The notes under the pieces were generated by a model that saw only the letters and a program-made list of their open reading frames with translations, did no database searches and was not told the DNA's origin. From the NCBI RefSeq assembly GCF_024295805.1, contig NZ_JANCLX010000009.1:58774-122773 (forward strand): a stretch of DNA of 64,000 nucleotides, given 5' to 3'. Position 1 is the first letter of the stretch. The number at the start of each line of letters is the position of its first letter. Of this stretch, positions 8,803 to 15,907 are shown piece after piece. The DNA comes from Streptomyces cucumeris. GTDB taxonomy: Bacteria; Actinomycetota; Actinomycetes; Streptomycetales; Streptomycetaceae. A program made the translations under genes and the position numbers.

Positions 8803-9303
8803 TCAGCCGGGGTTACCGGCCTTCCAGCCCACATACTTGAACCCGGGAATCCTCTTGTAATTCGACTTGAAGGCGATCGCGCCCCCGGGACCGAAATTGG
8901 TACCCCAGACACCACCGGAGCCATCCGCAAGCCCCACGTGCCAGCTCAGTGACCCGTTGTCCCAGAAGACGAAGGAGCCCTTGGGGGGCGTACCGGTGGT
9001 GTGCTTGGCACCGTCCGAGGAGGTCCAGTGCGTCTTGGCCGTGTTGTGAACCTTGGAGCGCTTCCACGCCTTGGCGACCGCCAGCTCGCAGTAGCCGTCG
9101 TAGGACTTGTCGCCCTTGCGGTGGAGGAACCAGTTCATGGCATCCATGACCGGGCTGCCGAACGCCGCCGCCGGGGCGGGCCTTTCGCGCTCGGGCGCGT
9201 CGGCTATCGCGGTTCCGGCGAGGGGCACGGTCAGCGCGAGGCACGCGACAGCGCTGATTCCCCCGCGTATGAAGGCGGCCTTCTTGTACTTGTCCGGCGT
9301 CAT
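8803..9303 (-). CDS. Small secreted protein, possible CHAP/NlpC-like hydrolase
   Basis: The 166-residue protein has a signal peptide (hydrophobic residues about 12-32, then TAIADA). The mature part contains GYCELAVAKAW with a single conserved-looking Cys, GSFVFWD, and WHVGLADGSGGVWGTN with a His on a predicted strand. This Cys-helix plus strand-His order resembles CHAP or NlpC/P60 peptidoglycan amidases, but the match is by motif order only. The nearby 359-bp upstream region has no other gene. It is convergent with the S1 protease (9-bp gap). Confidence 0.65.
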   Translation of the reverse strand: MTPDKYKKAAFIRGGISAVACLALTVPLAGTAIADAPERERPAPAAAFGSPVMDAMNWFLHRKGDKSYDGYCELAVAKAWKRSKVHNTAKTHWTSSDGAKHTTGTPPKGSFVFWDNGSLSWHVGLADGSGGVWGTNFGPGGAIAFKSNYKRIPGFKYVGWKAGNPG

Positions 9304-9662
9304 ATTGAGCTCTTTCGTGATGCGATACAGAAAAGAACAGGTCCAGAAGGACCGGAAGTTGGATGTGCCAGAGGCGGCGACAACCCGATGTGGTCGATCC
9401 AGAAGCTACAACAAGGACGGCTCGGCGAGCACGTCATATCCCCGTCGCCCAGGGCGGGTTGGCGCCGCGCCACCTGCGATGACGTGAAAAGAGATCGGCG
9501 CGGGGGCACGGAGACGCGGCTGCGAATAGCAGCGGATCGGATCGCCGCCCCGGGCGCGGCACCACGGCGGCGGGGGAGCCGACAGAGCACCCGCGTAGGC
9601 GCCGGATCCGGCCGCATGACACCCATCACACCGGTGCGTCACCACGGTGCGATTCCGGCACC
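9304..9662. other. Intergenic region without a recognised gene
   Basis: This stretch between the small secreted protein gene and the tRNA terminator must contain the promoter of the secreted protein. Short open frames here lack Streptomyces-like third-position bias, and I see no RNA gene or repeat. Confidence 0.4.
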
Positions 9663-9698
9663 AAAAAGCCCCCGCCGGGTTTCCCCGGCGGGGGCTTT
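9663..9698 (-). terminator. tRNA-Ala terminator
   Basis: A 13-bp perfect stem (9667-9679 with 9684-9696), extended by A-T pairs, has a 4-base loop and, on the minus strand, is followed by a run of five T. It lies just downstream of the minus-strand tRNA and is a classical intrinsic terminator. Confidence 0.9.
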
Positions 9699-9707
9699 GA
9701 GCTGCTG

Positions 9708-9781
9708 TGGACCTGAGGGGATTTGAACCCCTGACCCCCTCGATGCGAACGAGGTGCGCTACCAGTCTGCGCCACAGGCCC
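9708..9781 (-). tRNA. tRNA-Ala (anticodon CGC)
   Basis: The 74-base gene folds into a cloverleaf with a 7-bp acceptor stem containing one G-U pair, a D arm (GCGCAGACTGGTAGCGC), an anticodon stem CCTCG/CGAGG with loop TTCGCAT, and a T arm with GGTTCAAATCC. The anticodon CGC reads GCG (Ala). The CCA end is not encoded. A strong terminator follows. Confidence 0.95.
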
Positions 9782-9856
9782 TTGCAACGAGTGAAACTCT
9801 AGCATCCCGCGCGGGGTGCTTGGAAATCCGTTCCGCGCTGGTCAGTGGAGTGCGGG

Positions 9857-11020
9857 TCACTCATTGGCAGCACGGGGCCGGTCCTCGTCCGCGTACTGGT
9901 CGAAGAGCGGTGTGCGACCGGTCTCACGGGGGCGGCGGGCGGGCGATGCCGGGTGCCGGGCGGGGTCCTGTTCCGCGGACGGCGCCGGGGTGGGCCCCTG
10001 GGCGGGCTCGACGGTGCTGGAGCGCGCGGAGCTCCAGGCGTCGGGGGCGGCGAGGTCGACCCTGCCGGTGGCACGCGGGGCGACCGGCGCCGTCACATAG
10101 GTCGGCAGCGGTACCGGAACCGGCTCCCAGCCGTCCCCGGCGGCCGGGCCGCGCTCACGCTCGCGCTCCTGGTCCACCCACTCGGCGTGATCGGTCTGCT
10201 CGACCAGCGCCCGGCGTCCCGCCGCGCGGGCGGAGACCGCCGGGGCGGGCTCGGCCTCGGCGGGCGCGGGGGTGTCGGCGGGGGCACCGGCATCGGACGC
10301 CGCGGCGTCCGGGGCGTGGGGCCGCGGACGGCGCTCGCGCAGGCGCTGCGCGGCCTGCTCGGCGCGGCGCTGGTCCATGGTGAAGGTGAAGCGGCGCCGC
10401 TCCTGGCTGCGCAGGTAGGCGATGTACGCGCTGAGCAGTATGGCCGGGATGGCCGGGGCCCAGAGGAAAGCCAGTCCGCCGACCGCCGCCACGATCGCGC
10501 CCAGGGTGAACGCGATGAAGAGGATCACGGTGGTGCGACGACGGCGTGCAAGCACACGCGCGCGCCGTCCACGGTCCAGGGCGGAACCGCCGCGACCGGC
10601 CTTGGCGCCGGACGGGGCGGCGCCCTCGGCGGACGGTGCCGCGGCGGCGGTGGGGACGGGCGCGCGCAGGGTCACGGGGTCGGCGAAGGCCCGGACGTCG
10701 ATCGCGTCGGTCAGCGCGTCCGGGTCGACCGTGAAGCGCTCCGGCTCGGCCGCGCCGCCCCCGGCTCCGGGGGCGTCCGCGGTCTCGGCGGTGCGCTCCG
10801 CCGGGTCCTCCGGGCCCCTCCGGCGCTCGTCCTCCAGCCCCTTGGCGTAACGGCGCTCCATCCCCGCCCGTCCGGACAGCAGCCGGATGGCGGTGCTGAA
10901 GCGTTCCGTCGGACGGGCCTCATTCAGCTCGTCCTGCCTCCGAAGCCACATCGGCACCAAATAGGCGGCCCAGGCCCCGACGATGACTGCGTAGATGAGG
11001 CCACTGCTGCTCACGCTCAC
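9857..11020 (-). CDS. sepX: SepX/GlpR-like membrane protein
   Basis: The 387-residue protein begins with one membrane helix (residues about 6-23, GLIYAVIVGAWAAYLVPMW), then a cytoplasmic Arg-rich segment, then two adjacent helices at about 175-215 (ILFIAFTLGAIVAAVGGLAF and WAPAIPAILLSAYIAYL), and ends with a long Pro/Ala-rich charged tail. This layout, and its place after galU, a MoeA-like gene and a rimJ-like acetyltransferase, match Streptomyces SepX and corynebacterial GlpR, membrane proteins of the division machinery. Two in-frame GTG codons (11020 and 11014) are possible starts; neither has a strong ribosome site. The assignment rests on layout and context, not on an alignment. Confidence 0.72.
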   Translation of the reverse strand: MSVSSSGLIYAVIVGAWAAYLVPMWLRRQDELNEARPTERFSTAIRLLSGRAGMERRYAKGLEDERRRGPEDPAERTAETADAPGAGGGAAEPERFTVDPDALTDAIDVRAFADPVTLRAPVPTAAAAPSAEGAAPSGAKAGRGGSALDRGRRARVLARRRRTTVILFIAFTLGAIVAAVGGLAFLWAPAIPAILLSAYIAYLRSQERRRFTFTMDQRRAEQAAQRLRERRPRPHAPDAAASDAGAPADTPAPAEAEPAPAVSARAAGRRALVEQTDHAEWVDQERERERGPAAGDGWEPVPVPLPTYVTAPVAPRATGRVDLAAPDAWSSARSSTVEPAQGPTPAPSAEQDPARHPASPARRPRETGRTPLFDQYADEDRPRAANE

Positions 11021-11156
11021 ACGGTAGAGGGGTCCGCGCGAGGGCATCCGCCAATTGGCGCGGTGTGTCGCACGATCTGGCTGATATCTCAAAAGTTTTT
11101 TGTGATTGATGAGATGACCGGACCGGAAATGTACCGGCTTAATTCGAACAGGTTTC

Positions 11157-11759
11157 CTATTTCTGCGACGCCTCGGGCCGGGTCCGGTGCCAGCGCGCCA
11201 GCAACCCTTCGGACAGTTCCTCGACGGTGAGCGCGAAGACCAGATGGTCGCGCCAGGCACCGTCGATATGGAGGTAGCGGGGCCGAAGCCCCTCCTCGCG
11301 GAATCCGAGTTTCTCCACGACCCGCCGGCTGGGCACGTTCTCCGGCCGGATGCAGATCTCGATCCGGTGCAGTCCGATGGTGCGGAAGCAGTGGTCGGCG
11401 GCGAGCGCCACGGCGGTCGGCATCACCCCGCGCCCCGCCACCGCCTCGTCGACCCAGTAGCCGACATGGCCCGAGCACATCGAGCCCCAGGTGATCCCGG
11501 CGACCGTCAACTGCCCCGCCAGCCGCCCGCGGTACTCGATGACGAACGGCAGCATCCGCCCGGCGTGCGCCTCGGCGCGCAGATGGCGGACCATCTGGCG
11601 GTAGGTGGGCCGGTGGGTGACCGGACCGCCCGGCGGGGGCGGCGGAATGGTGGCCTCCCAGGGCCGCAGCCACTCCCGGTTGCGCTGGTTCACCTCACGC
11701 CAGGCGCGCTGGTCGCGCAGCTTTATCGGACGGAGAACCGTGTCACCGTCCGCCAGCAC
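11157..11759 (-). CDS. GNAT acetyltransferase, RimJ/RimL-like
   Basis: The 200-residue protein has the RimJ/RimL layout: LRPIKLRDQRAWREVN at the start, GYWVDEAVAGRGVMPTAV as the acetyl-CoA loop, and HRIEICIRPENVPSRRVVEKLGF as the C-terminal motif. RimJ-type enzymes acetylate N-termini of proteins, classically ribosomal protein S5. The start is taken as the GTG at 11759, but an in-frame extension (NAPWPV...) into the end of mog is open and could be translated. It lies between mog and sepX in the same direction. Confidence 0.85.
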   Translation of the reverse strand: MLADGDTVLRPIKLRDQRAWREVNQRNREWLRPWEATIPPPPPGGPVTHRPTYRQMVRHLRAEAHAGRMLPFVIEYRGRLAGQLTVAGITWGSMCSGHVGYWVDEAVAGRGVMPTAVALAADHCFRTIGLHRIEICIRPENVPSRRVVEKLGFREEGLRPRYLHIDGAWRDHLVFALTVEELSEGLLARWHRTRPEASQK

Positions 11760-11776
11760 GACCGGCCAGGGGGCGT

Positions 11777-12355
11777 TCAGCGCGCCCTCCCGGCGGAACC
11801 GGCCGGATCGGCGGGAGCGGCCGGATCGTCAGGACCGGTGGAGTCGGCGGGACCGGCGGGTCTGGGGTGGTCGCCGCCGTGGATCTGGTCGACCGCGTGC
11901 ACCAGGACGCGGCCGAGAACCGCGAGCCCGTCGCGCACCCCTCCGGTGGAGCCGGGCAGATTGACGACCAGGGTCGTCCCGGCGACCCCGGCGAGCCCCC
12001 GGGAGAGCGCCGCAGTGGGCACCTTGGCGAGCCCCTCGGCGCGGATGGCCTCCGCGATACCCGGCACCTCGCGGTCGAGGACGGCGCGGGTGGCCTCGGG
12101 GGTGCGGTCGGTCGGGGTGAGTCCGGTGCCTCCGGTGGTGACGACCACGTCGTACGCGGCGGCCACCGCCTCCCGCAGCGCCGCCTCGACCGGTTCGCCG
12201 TCGGGCACCACCCGCGGGCCGTCCACCGCGAACCCCAGCCCGGCCAGCCCCTCGGCGATCAGCGGACCGCCCTTGTCGGCGTAGACCCCGGCGGCCGCGC
12301 GGTTGGAGGCGGTGACCACCAGGGCGCGGCGGTGCGGCGCGGGCGAGCCCGTCAT
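11777..12355 (-). CDS. mog: Molybdopterin adenylyltransferase (Mog/MoaB family)
   Basis: The 192-residue protein contains the MoaB/Mog signatures VVTTGGTGLTPTDRTPEAT and NLPGSTGGVRDG. Such proteins activate molybdopterin by adenylation before molybdate insertion. The ATG at 12355 overlaps the moaC stop (ATGA at 12352-12355), showing translational coupling. About 30 C-terminal residues are a Pro/Ala/Asp-rich tail with PADPAGSAG-type repeats, absent from typical family members. Position in the moeA-moaC-mog series supports a role in molybdenum cofactor synthesis. Confidence 0.9.
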   Translation of the reverse strand: MTGSPAPHRRALVVTASNRAAAGVYADKGGPLIAEGLAGLGFAVDGPRVVPDGEPVEAALREAVAAAYDVVVTTGGTGLTPTDRTPEATRAVLDREVPGIAEAIRAEGLAKVPTAALSRGLAGVAGTTLVVNLPGSTGGVRDGLAVLGRVLVHAVDQIHGGDHPRPAGPADSTGPDDPAAPADPAGSAGRAR

Positions 12356-12834
12356 GTGCGGCTCCAGTCGCCCGACTTGCCGCCGGTCTTCTCCTCGACC
12401 CGGATGTCGGTGACCACGGCGCCCTTGTCGACGGCCTTGACCATGTCGACCACCGTCAGGGCGGCGACGGAGACGGCGGTCAGGGCCTCCATCTCCACAC
12501 CCGTACGGTCGGTGGTCTTCACCGTGGCGATGATCTCGACCGCGTCGTCGGCGACCGTGAGGTCCACCGTCACCCCCGACACCGCGAGCGGATGGCACAG
12601 CGGGATGAGGTCAGGGGTGCGCTTGGCGCCCATGATGCCCGCGATGCGGGCGGTTGCGAGGGCGTCGCCCTTGGGGACGCCCTCACCGCGCAGCAGTTCG
12701 ACCACACGGGGCGCCACGAGCACCCGGCCGCTGGCGCGGGCGGTGCGTGCCGTGACGTCCTTGGCGGAGACGTCGACCATGCGCGCGGCGCCCGCTTGGT
12801 CGAGGTGGGTGAGATGGTCCTGGGCGCTGCTCAT
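12352..12834 (-). CDS. moaC: Cyclic pyranopterin monophosphate synthase MoaC
   Basis: The 160-residue protein has the MoaC signatures MVDVSAKDVTARTARASG, KGDALATARIAGIMGAKRT, LIPLCHPL and VEMEALTAVSVAALTVVDM, with catalytic Lys in the late KAVDKGA/EKTGGKSG region. It converts the pyranopterin triphosphate intermediate to cPMP, the first step of molybdenum cofactor synthesis. The ATG at 12834 follows GGGAGA at a normal distance; the frame open to 12876 has no such site. It is coupled to mog downstream and 63 bp after the glp/moeA stop. Confidence 0.95.
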   Translation of the reverse strand: MSSAQDHLTHLDQAGAARMVDVSAKDVTARTARASGRVLVAPRVVELLRGEGVPKGDALATARIAGIMGAKRTPDLIPLCHPLAVSGVTVDLTVADDAVEIIATVKTTDRTGVEMEALTAVSVAALTVVDMVKAVDKGAVVTDIRVEEKTGGKSGDWSRT

Positions 12835-12897
12835 CGTTCTCCCGGTCCGGGCCGCGCGGCTGCTGTGGGACGACACCGTACCCGCCGTGGCGGCGTC

Positions 12898-14217
12898 CTA
12901 CGTGAGCAGGAGCACGTCCACTTCGGTGCCGGGGTCCACCGCGGTGACCTTCTCCGGGAGCACGATCAGCGCATTGGCCTGGGCCATGGCCTTGATCAGG
13001 TGGGATGACGCACCGCCCACAGGAGTGACGGTGCCCGGCTCCTCCCCCGCCGACGGCTCGTACCAGCCGCGCAGGAACTGGCGCCTGCCCTCCGGGGAGG
13101 ACGCGATGCCCTCGGGGCACACCGCCCGCAGGACCGTCCGGTGGATCCCGCCGCCGCCCAGCATGGTGCGGATGACCGGGCGGACGAACAGCTCGAAGGA
13201 GACGTACGAACTCACCGGATTGCCGGGGAGGGCGAGCAGCGGGGTGGCGTCGGGGCCGATCCGGCCGAAGCCCTGGGGCTTGCCGGGCTGCATCGCCAGC
13301 TTGCGGAAGGCGACCTCGTGCATCGCCTCCTTCACCACGTCGTATGCGCCGACGCTGACACCACCGCTGGTGACCACGATGTCGGCGCGCACCAACTGGT
13401 CCTCGATGGCGGCGCGCAGGGTGGCCGCGTCATCGGCGACCGCGCCGACCCGGTAGGCGATGGCACCGGCATCCCGGGCCGCGGCGGTGAGCTGGTAGCT
13501 GTTGGAGTCGTGGATCCGGCCGGGGCCCACCTCCTCGCCGGGCTGGACCAGCTCGCTGCCGGTGGACAGCACCACGACCCGCGGCCGCGGCCGGACCTTG
13601 ACGGTGGCGCGGCCGACGGCGGCCAGCAGCCCGATCTGCGGCGGCCCGAGGACGGTACCGGCGTGCAGCGCCAGCTCGCCCGCGCCCGCGTCGCTGCCTC
13701 GGGCGCGTACATGCCGGCCCTCCTCGGCCGGACGGTAGACCCGCACCCGGCCACTGCCGCCGTCCGGGCCGTCGCCGCGCGCCCGCATGGTGGTGACCGG
13801 CCCGTTGTCCAGGCCGCCGTCGGTCCACTCCACGGGGACCACGGCCTGTCCGCCGGGCGGCATCGGGGCGCCGGTCATGATCCTCGCCGCCTCACCGGGG
13901 CCCACGGCGGGCAGCTCACCGCTGCCCGCCGCGATGTCGCCGATGACGGTGAGCACCGCAGGATGGTCCCTCGTGGCCGCCGCGACATCAGCGGTGCGTA
14001 CGGCGTAGCCGTCCATGGAGCTGTTGTCGAAGGGCGGGAGGGCGACGGGGACGGTGATGTCCTCGACCAGGACACACCCCTGGGCATCGAGCAGTTGCAG
14101 CTCGATGGGCTCCAGCGGATGGATGTGCCCGAGGATGTCGTCGAGGTGCTCGGACACCGTCCAGACACGGTCCTGGTCCGGGCCCTGGTCGGTGGCCCGT
14201 GCTGCGGTGCTGCTCAA
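12898..14217 (-). CDS. glp: Gephyrin-like molybdopterin molybdotransferase (MoeA/Glp)
   Basis: The 439-residue protein has the MoeA signatures DNSSMDGYA (residues 64-72), STGSEL, TSGGVSVGAYD and LPGNPVSSYVSFE, so the molybdate-inserting active site looks intact. In corynebacteria a gephyrin-like MoeA paralogue (Glp) next to galU and rimJ binds FtsZ and the membrane receptor GlpR; the same neighbours are found here. The start is taken as the TTG at 14217, with GAGGAG in the end of galU, four bases after the galU stop. The gene may therefore serve cofactor synthesis, division, or both; moaC and mog directly downstream favour at least a cofactor role. Confidence 0.85.
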   Translation of the reverse strand: MSSTAARATDQGPDQDRVWTVSEHLDDILGHIHPLEPIELQLLDAQGCVLVEDITVPVALPPFDNSSMDGYAVRTADVAAATRDHPAVLTVIGDIAAGSGELPAVGPGEAARIMTGAPMPPGGQAVVPVEWTDGGLDNGPVTTMRARGDGPDGGSGRVRVYRPAEEGRHVRARGSDAGAGELALHAGTVLGPPQIGLLAAVGRATVKVRPRPRVVVLSTGSELVQPGEEVGPGRIHDSNSYQLTAAARDAGAIAYRVGAVADDAATLRAAIEDQLVRADIVVTSGGVSVGAYDVVKEAMHEVAFRKLAMQPGKPQGFGRIGPDATPLLALPGNPVSSYVSFELFVRPVIRTMLGGGGIHRTVLRAVCPEGIASSPEGRRQFLRGWYEPSAGEEPGTVTPVGGASSHLIKAMAQANALIVLPEKVTAVDPGTEVDVLLLT

Positions 14218-14221
14218 GGTG

Positions 14222-15124
14222 CTACATCTCCTCGGTGACGTAACTGCGAAGCCAGTCCCGGAAGTCCGGGCCCAGGTCTTCACGTTCGCATGCGAGTCTG
14301 ACGATGGCACGCAGATAGTCGCCACGGTCTCCTGTGTCGTACCGACGGCCCTTGAAGATCACACCATGGACCGGGCCCCCGAGGTCGGGATCGGAGGCCA
14401 GCGCCTGGAGGGCGTCGGTGAGCTGGATCTCGCCCCCGCGGCCCGGCTTGGTCTTGCGGAGCACGTCGAAGACGGCCGGGTCCAGGACGTAGCGGCCGAT
14501 CACCGCGTAGTTGCTGGGGGCGTCGGCGTGGTCCGGCTTCTCGACCAGACCGGTGACCTGGACGACCGTCTCGTCCTCGGTCGGTTTGACGGCGGCGCAG
14601 CCATAGAGGTGGATCTGGGCGGGATCGACCTCCATCAGGGCGATCACGCTGCCGCCGTGCTGCTCCTGCACCTCGACCATGCGGGACAGCAGCGGGTCAC
14701 GGGCATCGATGAGGTCGTCGCCGAGGAGGACGGCAAAGGGCTGGTCACCGACGTGCGGGGCGGCGCACAGCACCGCGTGGCCAAGACCCCGGGGGTCGCC
14801 CTGGCGCACATAGTGCATGGTCGCGAGATCGCTGGATTCCTGGACGCGGGCGAGACGAGTGTCGTCCCCCTTGCGCGTCAGGGTCTCCTCGAGCTCGTAA
14901 TTGCGGTCGAAGTGGTCCTCCAGCGGTCGCTTGTTACGACCGGTGATCATGAGGACGTCGGAGAGTCCCGCGGTGACGGCTTCCTCGACGACGTACTGGA
15001 TCGCCGGCTTGTCGACGACCGGCAGCATCTCCTTGGGGGTGGCCTTGGTGGCCGGAAGAAAGCGGGTGCCCAGTCCCGCGGCGGGGATGACAGCCTTGCT
15101 GATCCGAGTACGCGATTGAGTCAT
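14222..15124 (-). CDS. galU: UTP--glucose-1-phosphate uridylyltransferase
   Basis: The 300-residue protein has the nucleotidyltransferase signature PAAGLGTRFLPATKATPKEM with the catalytic Lys/Arg, the VVEEAV helix, and LLGDDLIDA with the metal-binding Asp. It makes UDP-glucose for cell-envelope sugars and trehalose. The ATG at 15124 gives the canonical N-terminus; TAGGGT (15132-15137) lies 7 bases upstream, so the mRNA may be leaderless. It appears to be the first gene of the series galU-glp-moaC-mog-rimJ-sepX and is divergent from 5-formyl-THF cyclo-ligase. Confidence 0.95.
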   Translation of the reverse strand: MTQSRTRISKAVIPAAGLGTRFLPATKATPKEMLPVVDKPAIQYVVEEAVTAGLSDVLMITGRNKRPLEDHFDRNYELEETLTRKGDDTRLARVQESSDLATMHYVRQGDPRGLGHAVLCAAPHVGDQPFAVLLGDDLIDARDPLLSRMVEVQEQHGGSVIALMEVDPAQIHLYGCAAVKPTEDETVVQVTGLVEKPDHADAPSNYAVIGRYVLDPAVFDVLRKTKPGRGGEIQLTDALQALASDPDLGGPVHGVIFKGRRYDTGDRGDYLRAIVRLACEREDLGPDFRDWLRSYVTEEM

Positions 15125-15197
15125 GTACAGAACCCTATCTGGTGCCTTTGGGGCAGATGATGAGGATTCAGTGAATATGACATGAGACAGGGAGTTT

Positions 15198-15809
15198 ATG
15201 CACCCCGTGATCACAAACGACGGTAGTAAACGCGTGTTGCGGCAGCGTCTCCTGGCGGTGAGATCCAGGTTGACCGAGGATGACATCGAAGCGGCCGCGG
15301 CCGCCCTGGCGTGTCGTGCCCTGGAGCTTCCGGAGCTGGCGGACGCGCGCACGGTGGCCGCCTACGTCTCCCTGGGCGGCGAACCCGGTACCCATGCGCT
15401 GCGGGAGGCGCTGCGCGCCCGGGGCGTACGGGTTCTGCTGCCGGTCCTGCTGGCCGACAACGACCTGGACTGGGGCGAGGACGAGGGGCCGGAGCGGCTC
15501 GCGCCCGCCCGGCGGGGACTGCTGGAGCCGGTCGGGCCGCGGCTCGGCCCCGATGCGGTGACCGCGGCGGACGCCGTACTGCTGCCGGGGCTCGCGGTGG
15601 ACCGGCGCGGGATGCGGCTGGGCCGCGGCGGCGGCTCGTACGACCGGGTGCTGGAGCGGCTGGCGCGGGCCGGGGCCGATCCCGCGCTGGTGGTGCTGCT
15701 CCACGACGGCGAGCTGCTGGCGGAGGTCCCCGAGGAGGCCCATGACCGTCCGGTGCACGCGGCGGTGACGCCCTCGGGGGTCCACCGCTTCACGCGGCGG
15801 CCCCGCTGA
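15198..15809 (+). CDS. 5-formyltetrahydrofolate cyclo-ligase
   Basis: The 203-residue protein begins with the KRVLRQRLLAVR helix (phosphate-binding Lys/Arg), has LPVL and PGLAVD strands, and the family signature RLGRGGGSYDR. It converts 5-formyl-THF to 5,10-methenyl-THF using ATP. A GACAGGGAG ribosome site precedes the ATG. The 73-bp gap to the divergent galU gene is a shared promoter region. Beside galU, glp and mscL this is a conserved actinobacterial neighbourhood. Confidence 0.93.
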   Translation: MHPVITNDGSKRVLRQRLLAVRSRLTEDDIEAAAAALACRALELPELADARTVAAYVSLGGEPGTHALREALRARGVRVLLPVLLADNDLDWGEDEGPERLAPARRGLLEPVGPRLGPDAVTAADAVLLPGLAVDRRGMRLGRGGGSYDRVLERLARAGADPALVVLLHDGELLAEVPEEAHDRPVHAAVTPSGVHRFTRRPR

Positions 15810-15856
15810 GGGACGCCCGAGGGCGCCTCTCGGCGGGGCCGGGAGGATCTGCGGGG

Positions 15857-15902
15857 CCGGTGGCCGCGATGACGGCACGGGCGCCATGGGGGCGGCCACC
15901 GG
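15857..15902. terminator. Possible terminator hairpin between convergent genes
   Basis: An 11-bp perfect inverted repeat (15857-15867 with 15892-15902) encloses a 24-base loop between the cyclo-ligase and the convergent penicillin acylase gene. The long loop makes this less certain than the other hairpins. Confidence 0.45.
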
Positions 15903-15907
15903 GCGCC

